A stretch of 64,000 bases of DNA, from NCBI GenBank assembly GCA_947462335.1, contig OX381714.1, forward strand, positions 39,715,360 to 39,779,359, given 5' to 3'. A program made the translations under genes and the position numbers. Positions within the stretch are counted from its first letter, which is position 1. Every line of letters begins with the position of its first letter. Below are positions 1 to 10,200 of the stretch, piece after piece. Under the pieces are notes generated by a model. That model was not told the DNA's origin, made no database searches, and was given only the letters and a program-made list of their open reading frames with translations. The DNA is from Harmothoe impar (Eukaryota > Annelida > Polychaeta > Phyllodocida > Polynoidae).

Positions 1-8
1 AAAATCAC

Positions 9-1436
9 ATGCACCACTGTGTGGTGTACCACTGTGATATCACAGTAGGTAGGGAGTCCCAGCTGTGTAACGGGTGTTTAGAACCCCGGAGAGGTGAGCT
101 CATGCGCCACATGAAGGATTGCCATAACATGGGAATCAGTGTAGCTCGCAATCGTGTGAATGCGCTACATGATGCCGTATGTGACCAGTACAAGTCACTC
201 ACGGAGGAACAGAAGGCTAAGATCCGGCCGGCAACTCCCTTCTACTGCGAGGTCGCAGATGGGAAGTTCAAAGCCAGGATTGCCAGAGTGGACGGACGAC
301 ATAAGTTCGCCATGAATGACGAGGAATATACGGTGTTATGCACTACCCGTACTTCCCGCAGAGGTGGCGGTAGTTTCCGTCAGCCGGAAACCCGGGGTAG
401 TTCCCGGGGGAAGAGCCGGTCCGCCCGCGACCGCTCTCGATCTCCTGCGGTCTCACCTGGACCAAAACGGAGACATGCCGGATCCAATTTGGAGGATCTC
501 GATAATTCCTACTATGGGATTTATCATGCCCCGGAAGGTCGCGACTATTATCGCGAGTATCCAGACCCGCTGTTTACAGACCGGAAAGATCGGAAACGTG
601 ATTCCGGTGGTCAAGCGGCGGCGACTAACATGGATTACCGTTCTAGACGTCTGAGCAGTTCAGACAGTGCCAACAGTCAACCTGACTGTGGAGGTGCCCG
701 GCCTAAAGAACCGGCTACCAGAACAAAGGCTTCCCTGCCTTTGACGTACCATCTGGGGACAACTGCAAAGCTAACCCCCAGGGACGTCCGGTCACCCACT
801 ACCCCAACTCGGGACATGCAGGGCTTGACCGTGAAAGCTGAACCAAAATCACTAATCTCAGTGGTAACGCCTCGGGGCATAACTGTCCCGAAGGCTGCAG
901 CGGTTGCGAAAGCGCCGCAAGCGGATGTTAAACCCGTGATTCCTGCAGCCCAGGAGCCGGTTGTCATCCAGCCAGTCGCGGGCACCTCCCGCACGGAAAC
1001 TACCGGTGGCGTAAAGTTAAAATACGTCCCGATAGTCAACTACTTCTCTAGGGAAGAGAAGGCGAGCTGCGAAGTGGGACAGAGAATTGTAACAGAATTC
1101 CAGGAGTCCCAACGCGAGCTGGCGGTGGAGTATAACACCAAAATGTTAGGCCTGTTCACGCATGGCCTAAAGATTGCCCACCGGGAGGAGAAAGCATTGG
1201 TCGCTGTCGGCAATGCTGACTACTTGGCTAAAAAGTCAAGGGAAGCTGCTTCAGGCCAAAAGACTGCTGAGGCCGCCGCAGGGTTCGTTCAGCAAGAGAA
1301 CGAGAAGTTAACCAAACGGTTACAGGACATGAACGTAAAATTTTACGGGGTGTTCGGCGTGACTATCGATACCTGGGATGGCACAACTGAGCACGCGCTT
1401 GCTTTAATGAGGGCAAGAGATGAACCTTTAGGTTAA
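9..1436 (+). CDS. Unrecognised ORF of an LTR retrotransposon (5' end outside window)
   Basis: An open frame of 475 codons runs from the first in-frame ATG, 9 bases into the window, so the true start is probably upstream. Near the N terminus there is a possible C2H2-type finger (C20-x2-C23, then H34-x4-H39). A long Ser/Arg/Pro-rich, low-complexity, basic middle follows (about residues 115-235), then a Pro/Ala/Val-rich linker. The last 120 residues are rich in Glu, Lys, Ala and Gln and look helical or coiled-coil. I see no reverse transcriptase, integrase or protease motif. It lies upstream of a polypurine tract and an LTR in the same orientation, so I infer it belongs to that element, as a Gag-like or accessory ORF. 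A captured host gene fragment is possible. The reading frame is intact, which suggests a young insertion. Confidence 0.55.
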   Translation: MHHCVVYHCDITVGRESQLCNGCLEPRRGELMRHMKDCHNMGISVARNRVNALHDAVCDQYKSLTEEQKAKIRPATPFYCEVADGKFKARIARVDGRHKFAMNDEEYTVLCTTRTSRRGGGSFRQPETRGSSRGKSRSARDRSRSPAVSPGPKRRHAGSNLEDLDNSYYGIYHAPEGRDYYREYPDPLFTDRKDRKRDSGGQAAATNMDYRSRRLSSSDSANSQPDCGGARPKEPATRTKASLPLTYHLGTTAKLTPRDVRSPTTPTRDMQGLTVKAEPKSLISVVTPRGITVPKAAAVAKAPQADVKPVIPAAQEPVVIQPVAGTSRTETTGGVKLKYVPIVNYFSREEKASCEVGQRIVTEFQESQRELAVEYNTKMLGLFTHGLKIAHREEKALVAVGNADYLAKKSREAASGQKTAEAAAGFVQQENEKLTKRLQDMNVKFYGVFGVTIDTWDGTTEHALALMRARDEPLG

Positions 1437-2904
1437 AAAAAAAAAAAAGACTAATAAAAGGTTCTGAGTCTATTTCTAATTCTTTTAGGAATAGAGGAGG
1501 GAACTATAATAGTTTCCGGATAGATTAATTGTTGTTTCATTTAATCTGACGTCATAAATTGTTTATGACGGGGTATCCCTTTTTGAGGGGAGGGGCATCT
1601 TTTTAGAGGCATATGGATCAACGCGGGGGGAACCTTCCGTGGAAGCTCTGGACTTACCTAACTACTCAACTCTCAACTATAGCCTACCGATGGGGAATCA
1701 GGACTCCACCGGGAAGCTACCAAACTAACGTCCCTGAAACTAACTTTTGGGATACGTTACCATGATGTGTTCCTGATACTATTATGCTGAGTTATAAACT
1801 GTTCCCGTCCAAAGGATTACGTGTCAAACAGACAATGCTCGTGGTTCCAGATCTACTTATATATTTCATGAACATTCCTGGAGCTAGGATTACGTGTTAA
1901 ACGGACAGTACTCGTGGTTTCCAGCCGGATTATAGTTATATATGCCATGAACTTTACTGGAGCGAGGACGGGATACTTATCGAGCTGTATATATATGAAC
2001 TTACCTTCGGGTGATATTTATCCAAGAAACAGTATTAAGAAGAGGAGAGCACCTCACTCATTCGTCTATTAGAAGCGGAGAGCACCTTGACCACAACTAG
2101 ATCACCAGTAAGCTATATTTAATTGTAAGGGTTTCCGGGTACACTGCCAGGTTACTCATTAAAACGTTTTTAATATATAAAATATCATTATTATGTGATA
2201 CATATCACCTCAGGTGTTCCAATAAGGTATTCTCATATTTACCTTATGAATCAGGTTTCATAATATGCTACATATGAAGATTGCATGATCTGATAAGCTA
2301 GGAAACGTGGCTACCCGTAATGTTTATATGAAGTCGTTAAGACTATGTGTATATACTAAATATACCGCCAGGTATTGTCGTGTGTGTTGACTCTGTTGTA
2401 TGTTGCGAGAGATATTAATACTCCGGTTATATAATCGGATTACCCGGCTTAAAACAAAGGCTGTGGTTACTGTTATCCATTGTGTGAATGTTTTCATTAA
2501 ATCACAAATCAATGTAAGACGCTGGTGGTTGTGAGTCCTTATCAGGACTGGTTTTTAATAACTTTTCTGTTCAACTTAAATATATACACAGCCCATGCGC
2601 ATTTTTTTAACCGAGTAAGGAAACTTCATAAGGAAGTCATATCGAAATGTGTCAAGCCGTTCGATTGTATGTATGATATTATATTCACTTGTCATAAAAC
2701 ATACCTAAATCATCTATTATGGTTGCTATTACAGTGTAATGCCATATTTATATTGAGTTTGATGATCTCGCTTGTGTAGTATGTCGTGTTAATATGTTAC
2801 GCCCCTAGTTACTGTATAGACAATAACTATAAAGTCGTTGTTCTAAAAGGTTTTCTATGTACTAGGAAAACAGTATATATGTTCGTTACCACCTAGTTTT
2901 GTCT
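1437..2904 (+). other. Non-coding 3' tract of the LTR element
   Basis: About 1.5 kb without a convincing gene lies between the ORF stop and the polypurine tract. It opens with an A-run (1435-1448). An imperfect direct repeat of about 73-76 bp has copies starting at 1813 and 1886, both opening AGGATTACGTGT. Shorter purine-rich echoes (GAGAGCACCT) occur near 2045-2080. Long non-coding 3' regions are known in some Metaviridae-type elements. The short ORFs in it show no family signature. Confidence 0.45.
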
Positions 2905-2915
2905 AGGGGGGGTAG
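2905..2915 (+). promoter_or_regulatory. Polypurine tract
   Basis: A G-run flanked by purines (AGGGGGGGTAG) directly abuts the TG that opens the LTR. This is the place and composition expected of the plus-strand primer of an LTR retroelement. Confidence 0.6.
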
Positions 2916-3399
2916 TGTAGGGGCATGATATTACATATTAATCTCATACACGGTATTTCCGGGTAACGTCTGTTTACTCGGCTTCTCCACCTGGAGCTAG
3001 TGCACACAGTTCCCGGGAGAGGGCGCAGGTCCTCTTCAGGTGACCGTGTGCCGCTCTCAGGTGGGCGGCCGACCCACCCACCTGGCCACGTGACCTAAGA
3101 GCCGGTGTTATATAAGACCCATGTGTTTACCTGGAACGGCAGTCAGTGCAGGCCCGACTGACGAGAGACTTCACGTGTCCAACCGTGCGGACAGAGTTGT
3201 ATGCTAAGAGTTGTATACTGACCGTTTCCTCTATTTATAGAGAAACCTGATCTACCTGTGTGTATTAATTCTACACTGATCGTTCCCTAGTAAAGGAACT
3301 AGAGTTGTTATTCTTGTGAATAAAGACAGATATATTCTCGCACCTGGAAACTGCCGTGATCGTTGTTCTTTAACCTAGAGTTAACTACGAACCACCACA
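2916..3399 (+). mobile_element. 3' LTR of a retrotransposon
   Basis: The 484-bp block begins TGTAGGGGCA directly after a polypurine tract and ends ACCACCACA, so it has the TG...CA (TGT...ACA) termini of an LTR. It contains a TATA box near 3108-3116 (TTATATAAGA) and an AATAAA signal near 3318, in the spacing of a retroelement U3-R-U5. The 5' LTR and most of the internal region lie outside the window, so a target duplication cannot be checked. It ends 68 bp from the stop codon of the convergent PC4-like gene. Confidence 0.7.
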
Positions 3400-3466
3400 G
3401 TTTTATAGATAAAACTAATAAAACTATATATACTAAGTGTATGAGCTTGAAATTATATAGATATTA

Positions 3467-4671
3467 TTACCATTCATTGATCAGTCTCTTGAATTCCCGC
3501 TGTATGGGTAGTAGTCCCTGTACATTACACATGGTGCAACATGAGGGTTTGTGGTTCACCCTGTCGCAGCAGAACACATGGTTGTTGAATGTTGGAAACT
3601 CTGTGGTGAGCTGCGTGTCTAAAAATTCCACAAAGCGTTTGAACTGTTCATATGACAAGTGAACCCCCTCCCTGGATGGTCTAAGGTCTCCTTCAGGGTC
3701 GTGCATAGTGTCGAGTGGTTTGTACCATTTCCTTAGATTGACCAGACACATGTTTGGTTCAACGGTCAAAAATGTCATCTGACCTAAAGTCAGACAATAT
3801 CCAACGAATTCTTCGTTGTCCGTCAAACTCAGACACATTTTGACATCGTCAGCCTCTTTCCGTAGCTGTTGGATAGCATCAAAATTTAGCGTGATGCTAT
3901 ACCTAGCTCCTACCCTCTGAAGCTTGTCTATGGCATTAGTTTTCCATAGACTGAGCCTTAACGATCCCTCTCCAACCCCAGTTTTGTCCATCTGTTTATC
4001 TAAGTATAAATTTTGACCGAGGTTAAAGAAGAGCCTAGTTTTAGAATCGGATGATTTTGTAGAGCTCATGAAGAGTCTACCTCTACAAGAAAAACCCTGA
4101 GTTACCTCCGGGTTTGCCTTAGCCTCATCATCATACAAGACGTTAGCAGCAGTTGTCACAACAGCGCTGGTAGTGAATTTCGAGGTTTTTCGGACCTTCA
4201 CAGACGTGACTGAGGGGGAAGGTGCTTTATCAACATAAGGATGGGAAGGGGAGAGATTTAGTGCTAGTGATACATTCCTCCTCTTTGCCAAAGACTGTTT
4301 AGGAGGATTCGCTTTTTTAGTCTTTGGTTGATGCGGTGTAGCAGGAGACTTCTTCGATCTCCCCCTCCTGGTGTTGCTGCTATGTGACGTTGGCTGCTCT
4401 GTCTGAATTTCACCTGGAGTGCTTGGTGATGGTTGTCTGACATCTTGTATCAGATCATCTTCCTGTAAAAGAAATTGTATATTCATGATAGTTTGGATAA
4501 TATTGCATAGTATAGAAGATGTGATAAAACAAAAATGTAAATAATCTGATGGATCTAAATATAGTAAGAAGTTATGTGAGCTTAATTTATACTTACAGGG
4601 AAAAAAACATTATCACTAGCTGGTGATAGCTGTGAATGAACCTGGTTCATTGCCTCTTCCAATATATCCAT
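3467..4671 (-). CDS. Tandem PC4-like (p15/Sub1-type) ssDNA-binding protein, two exons
   Basis: Exon 1 is 4671-4597 (25 codons) and exon 2 is 4462-3467. The intron is GT-AG, phase 0, and the protein has 356 residues. Residues 45-87 are basic and low-complexity (RRGRSKK, KTKKANPPK), a likely nuclear localisation region. Residues 248-312 match the PC4 C-terminal fold: a LxLGQMxFL strand, VNLRKWY (compare IDIREYW), a GDLRPSREGVHLS loop (compare GEMKPGRKGISLN) and a final helix. Residues 169-232 repeat this pattern more weakly (FFNLGQNLYL, LRLSLWK, ARYSITLNFDAIQQLRKEAD), so I infer two tandem domains. A Cys/His cluster (CC...H...CC..C, residues 323-337) follows. PC4 proteins bind ssDNA as dimers and act in transcription and repair; this protein's role is unknown. 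TATA box, tiny intron and compact layout suggest a mobile-element or viral origin, but that is unproven. Confidence 0.7.
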
Positions 4672-4732
4672 GTTGATGCTTTAGTGAAAAGATGCAGAGA
4701 GCGAGTGGATGAAATGTTGGTGTACACTTCAG

Positions 4733-4740
4733 TATTTATA
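4733..4740 (-). promoter_or_regulatory. TATA box of the PC4-like gene
   Basis: TATAAATA on the minus strand lies 62 bases upstream of the ATG at 4671. With initiation about 30 bases downstream it would give a 5' UTR of about 30 bases. Confidence 0.55.
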
Positions 4741-5892
4741 CAGTTGCATTAACATAACTCTGATCAAGACTCCTGAATGGAATGTGAAGCAATGAGGCTT
4801 GTGGGCATCCTTTCATGTGTCTAATCCTTGTAGCCTGGGGGTAAAAAGTGGAGTATTCGCGTTGTGATGGAATGTGCTAATTGATGACTCCCACTGTGGA
4901 ACTAAACATGAGGGGTATCCATAGATGATATATACTATGCATGTGATAGTAAGTATAAAAAGATTATGTTACACCATATAGTCAGTATGATACAGAGTGT
5001 ATTCCTCTATATAGTAACATTATTTTCAATATATTAATTCATATAGTATACTGCATACAGTTACACATACACATATACAATTGATGTGTAAATCCATGCT
5101 TATAGATACATCATTGAACCATGTCAGATAAATGATCATAAAATGAATAAAATAATTAAAGAATCTTAATTACAAGTGAAAAATTAGATTATGTGTGATA
5201 TTCAAACTACATATGAGAAATATGAAAAAGATTGATTGGATTTAAAGAGCTATTATTCAACATTTAGAAAAACCCGACATCTCCTAGTCCTCATTATACT
5301 ACTAACTCTGCCAGGCTATATATACATCCTGTAATTCTATAAACATGGTGTTTAATGTAGCTGTAACTACAATGAGCTACAATACAGTTGATTCAACATG
5401 TATTGCGTTCAAAGTTGATCTAACATTGAATGCTGATACCAGTATCAATGTTTTAAATTAGTTTATAGCCCTAATTAGGCCCCCCTTGCATGGTTTGTAC
5501 TAGATTTTTAACAGAATTGTCCAAGTAAAGTTGCATTACCAACTAAACTGCCACCTGGTGAGATAAACTTGAACAAGGAGAAACGTTTAAAAAACGTTTA
5601 AAAAACGTTCTTAAAATTGTTGATATAATATACACTTATATCATGAATTCTACTTATATTAGAAGTCTGGTCATATAACTGTACTATTTTATAAATGAAA
5701 TTGTATCATATATGGCCCTCCACCTTATATTTTAATTAGCTAGGGGTAATTTGTAAATGTTATTTTGATGCTGAAATAACGTACAAAACAAACGTTCTAT
5801 TCCTAACCTTATAGAAACGTTTCAGAACGTTAAAATAACGTGTCTTGTTCACTGGGAAGGAGAACCCCTGTTTGCGGGACCCCCCACTGATC

Positions 5893-5932
5893 GGATCAGA
5901 GCATATCAAACATGTTTGATATGCTCTGATCC
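5893..5932. repeat. Perfect 40-bp palindrome
   Basis: The sequence from GGATCAGAGC to GCTCTGATCC is its own reverse complement over 40 bases with no loop. It extends imperfectly for about 5 more bases on each side (TGATC/CAATCA). It is probably the centre or fused ends of a foldback element. Confidence 0.85.
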
Positions 5933-6259
5933 AATCAGATGATCGAGACATCTGATCGAAACATGCCGTTTGCGGTGGCCTTAAACTACAAAAATAATAA
6001 TTGAAACTTTTGTTATGATAACCAAGGGTGTGGATGTCAAATATCTGGAATCTATGAGGCTATTTTCTTCAGCCAAAATCAACCTCCTGCTGAATTACTT
6101 CTGAAATATTTAATAGTTATTGAATACAATACACCCAAAACTTGGCAAAGGCTATTTTAAAAGATGTATCATACCTGAGAAATAAACACATATGTGTATA
6201 AGTGTCACAGAGGGCCTACAGATGACCCCAAAACTAATCATAAGGCATATTTAGATACC

Positions 6260-6699
6260 GGTTCGGTTTATCTAAAATAACTGGTTCGCTTTATCTCAAA
6301 ATATGAGATAAAGCGAACCAAAAAGAATCTTTTGATTCTAAATGATTTTCACAGCATATTTTCATTTTAAGCAACTTTTTTACTTAAAACCCCCACAAAC
6401 TTCATTCTAAAACCATAACATATCAAATACCTATGGGCTTTCACTAATTTAACTGACTTTTAAAATTTCTGTCAAAAAAAGTCGGAAGCAGCAATTATGC
6501 AATTTTTGTCATTGTGGTAACTTTGGGATGTTATAATGCATGTACGAATACACTCAAATATAATGTTTTAGGATTTTAAAGAAAGCTTATCACTCATAGT
6601 TTCAATTTAATGATAACCAGAAATTATTTATACATTTCCATGGTCAGTACACTGCAAAATGTTCCAACTGGTTCGCTTTACCTCTGGTTCGCTTTACCT
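6260..6699. repeat. Cluster of GGTTCGCTTTAYCT motifs, direct and inverted
   Basis: Forward copies occur at 6260-6273 (degenerate), 6281-6297, 6668-6683 and 6684-6699, with an inverted copy at 6305-6319. Copies 6281-6297 and 6305-6319 form a short hairpin. The arrangement resembles the subterminal repeats of a small non-autonomous DNA transposon, whose ends I cannot define. Confidence 0.5.
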
Positions 6700-7080
6700 G
6701 AAGCGACCCTATGGTCCATATTTCCCCCCATAGGCTATTTCAAACCCTAGGCCTACTTAAATTAAATGTGTGCCGAATGTAAGTACAATGTACAATATAA
6801 TATTTGAAGGATAGGGCACAACACAATGTTCTCTTTTGCCAATAAAGAGCCCTCAGGAGGGGTAAGATATTTTTTAACACCCCCCCCCCTCCCCCCAGTC
6901 TAAGGTGAGGTCGAAATTTCTTACCCCCAACCCTCCCTCCTTCCCCTGTAATAAATGAACACTAAGCCTATGGAATTATATTCATGACCTCTGTTAAAGG
7001 CCCTCACATCATCCAATATCATTGCCCCTGCAAGAAACAGAAGAACTGAACCTTTGAGATTTGTTCCTACACCGCGAAAC

Positions 7081-7239
7081 CTTGGCGGGAGAATTTTTTC
7101 AGTGCCGTCACCTCGCGACAGACGCGCTAACACACCCAGTTTCATTATTAACTCGCTAGGTAGCGCGGCGGTACTCACTTCCGGCTTAACATTTTACCAA
7201 GAAAAGCAGAAGCGATATTTGTGTGACATATGGGAAAAT
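7081..7239 (+). promoter_or_regulatory. BRCC3 core promoter region
   Basis: Immediately upstream of the BRCC3 ATG lies a CG-richer, TATA-less stretch with an E2F-like motif (TTGGCGGGAGAA, about 7081-7092) and an ETS-like motif (ACTTCCGG, 7177-7184). The motifs are seen; their use is inferred. Confidence 0.4.
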
Positions 7240-10200
7240 ATGGCGGTAACGGCGGTACACTTATCGTCAGATGCACACATGGTGTGTTTGGCACACGCCT
7301 TCTCCACAGAAAAAGAAGAAATCATGGGACTGCTGATCGGAGAGGTAGGAAGAAGTGGACATGGGCGATAATAGAGCACATTTCCGTCAACAAGAACATG
7401 ACACAGTCATATGATATATAGTAGTAGGCCTATCATGACATAGGTCCATGATAGGACTTCCTTGGTATCATTTGTTGTCCATAAAAGTCAATAGACTCTA
7501 TTGACTTTTATAGAGGTCTACTTCAATAGATATATTGAAATGTAAAGCCATGTATTTTAGGTACAATAGAACTGTATTAGACTAGGGTCCCACAACTCTA
7601 GATTTGAAATTCGTAGCACCCCCAACAGAACAGGCATAAGTATATAACATGGTATCAAATGAAAGGGGAATCCAATGGCTATCAGATAAGAGTATGTATC
7701 ACCCTGTAACCTAGACCGGACCTGTTCTGTCTCCGTGCTCCGTTTCTCTCCGTCCCCTAGGGGCCGACCAACTACGGTGACAGCGCTGCCTACCTGTAAC
7801 CCTACACTGGCTACAGACACATAGAGAAAAATGCTGGTTTCCATGGCAACTTGCACTCCACAATACACAGGTAGCTCATCATAGGACCTAATTTCAGTAT
7901 ACACCGGGAACATAGGCTGCTACTTGGATAGTCAAACCATTGTTATATAATGTCCATAGAGTGAATGGGGAAACGGATCTTGTTGGTTGACATGCCCTAA
8001 CCCTGGAACACCTTCAAACAGGTTTTGAAATGATGCCATGTCCATCATTATGGTCCACAGATGGTCTCCCCTGTGAAACAGGTATGCCCCCTTGTGTCAA
8101 ACAGCCACCCTATTGCCTTTAGCTATTTCAATGTACCATTAAAAGTTGTCAAGCATTTTACTGTATGTGTCTGTAGGGTTACAGAGTGATACACATGCTT
8201 AGGTGATAGCCATGGGATTCCCCTTTCATTTGATACCATGTTATGCCTGTTCTGTCGGGGGTGCTACGAAATCGCATTTCTAAGCCCCTTTTCTCACACT
8301 GGCCCCCAGTCTATATGCCTACTGGGCACCGCCTACTGTAGCCTACTAGTATTGAGCAGGGGGATGTGGTTATGACCTTTTTACCTAATTACTTTAGCTT
8401 TACAGGGGTGGGTAAAAATTACAACCACTCTTTACTCAAGACTTTAGTTTGGTTTGGGTGGGAGCGAAAAATATCACTTGTTAGGGCCGTAACACACAGG
8501 ACGCAATGTCTACCCCTCTAGGTTATAGGGTAAATGTGTGTAGATCTACCAGTTCGGCCTACATTTTTAACCTTAATGTGCTGTATAATTGTAGATTGAC
8601 GAGCGGAGAGTCTGTCAGATTTCTGCGGTCATCATGCTGAGGCGCTCAGACAAACAGCCAGATCGCGTGGAGATCTCCCCCGAGCAGCTCTCAGCGGCCT
8701 CAACCCATGCCGAGGTTAGACTCTTCTCTTTCAAATTCGCCAATTGAATATTATAAGGTCATGCTCAAAATTTTGATCTGTGGCAGAGTTATGTTCTGTT
8801 GAGTTTGGTTCGCGTACAACCCGCGGGTAGTACGCGGGAATTTACGGTAATAACTTAGCGTTGATGATAACTGTGTCAAATAGTTCATAAATATAATTGT
8901 TTTGTCCTCTTCGATTCTAGACACTTGCCCGTGACTTGAACCGGCCGATGCGGGTCGTTGGCTGGTACCATTCGCATCCACACATTACTGTATGGCCATC
9001 CCATGTTGGTGAGTAACCATGTCAACCGCTTTATACCTTTGTATATATAATGAGCATAAGATACAGCCACAGCTGATGCTAGAAAATAACGCTCTCTATA
9101 CCGGCAATTGATTTTTTTTTTCATAAAATGTACCGGTATGCATTTTGTGAAAAAGAATAAGTTTAAACATGTCTATTTTCAGATGTCCAAACACAAGCCA
9201 TGTACCAAATGATGGATGAAGGATTCGTGGGACTTATCTTTTCCGTCTTCAACGAGGACAAAACCACAAAGGTTTGTATTATGGAGGCTCTGAGATATGT
9301 TATGGATTCTTGTATTCTACAAATACCAGTAGTAATGTATGTAGTAATTCAAGTTCTGTACGCACTATTTAAAACAAAATAGACAATTTATTTGTCATAA
9401 CTGAAAAATATTCTCAGACTGTCCATATCAATATTCCTTTCAGCAAAACCGTCTACAAGTTACATGCTTCCAGTCAGTGAACCAAAGTCCGGAAGGCCAG
9501 CCACCTCAGTAAGAATATAAAGAACCCTTTTCCTATTAATACTTTACATTAGATGTTCTTCTAATAGAATTAATATGTTCTACAAATATTTGTTAAACCC
9601 TTTAGATTCTGCATCATTTGAACCCATCATTAGAACGGATTCTAGGCCTATATTCAATCAGCGATGGTAATTTTCAAAAGGTTCATTAAGTTCAAATTTC
9701 TTATTTCCTGGTAAATGTCAACTCAAGTCCGTATGGCTTGCTTCAAATCGAGACGCGATCCACCCTGAACCCTCCTGCCTGACACGTTATTAAAAGTTTA
9801 AAACTCCATCCCACTATATTGATACCTGCAGATGTGCCACTTTTCCTACTTTTGCAGGAATTCCTACTTTTTTGTTGACATTTCTGTATTCAATTATGTT
9901 AGTTTCCTACAGAAAACTGACTGAAATATCAAGATTTCCTACTTTTTTTATATAGGCCAGAGAATGGCATCTCTGTACGGGAGTGTAAAAACCCCACCTT
10001 TGTTAAATAGTGCTATTTTAGCGTCGCGGGTAGTGCCTCAGTTTGTCGTTTCCCACTGTAGATACATGCGTCTGGAGATCCCGCTTCACATCGTGCCGCA
10101 ACCCAACCTGAGCGCCCCCTGTCTGCAGAGTCTGGTCGACATGCCCCGCATCCTCAGTCAGGAGGAGGAGGAGGCCTACATGAAGACCACTAACTGCCAG

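Larger units (their letters stand above)
4741..7080. other. Gene-free AT-rich interval with palindromes
   Basis: I find no coding exon here. It contains a perfect palindrome (5893-5932), motif clusters at 6260-6319 and 6668-6699, AACGTTT motifs in both orientations (5581-5612 and 5791-5840) and C-runs (6880-6897). These look like remnants of foldback transposons. Confidence 0.5.

Noticed and set aside
2525..2779. 84-codon plus-strand ORF before the LTR
   Set aside because: Hydrophobic AT-rich composition, no motif, within the non-coding tail of the LTR element; could be chance.
9964..10061. Upstream extension of BRCC3 exon 6 to an ATG at 9964
   Set aside because: The acceptor at 10061 joins in phase to exon 5 and gives the conserved QYMRLEIPLHIVP; the upstream part has no homology.
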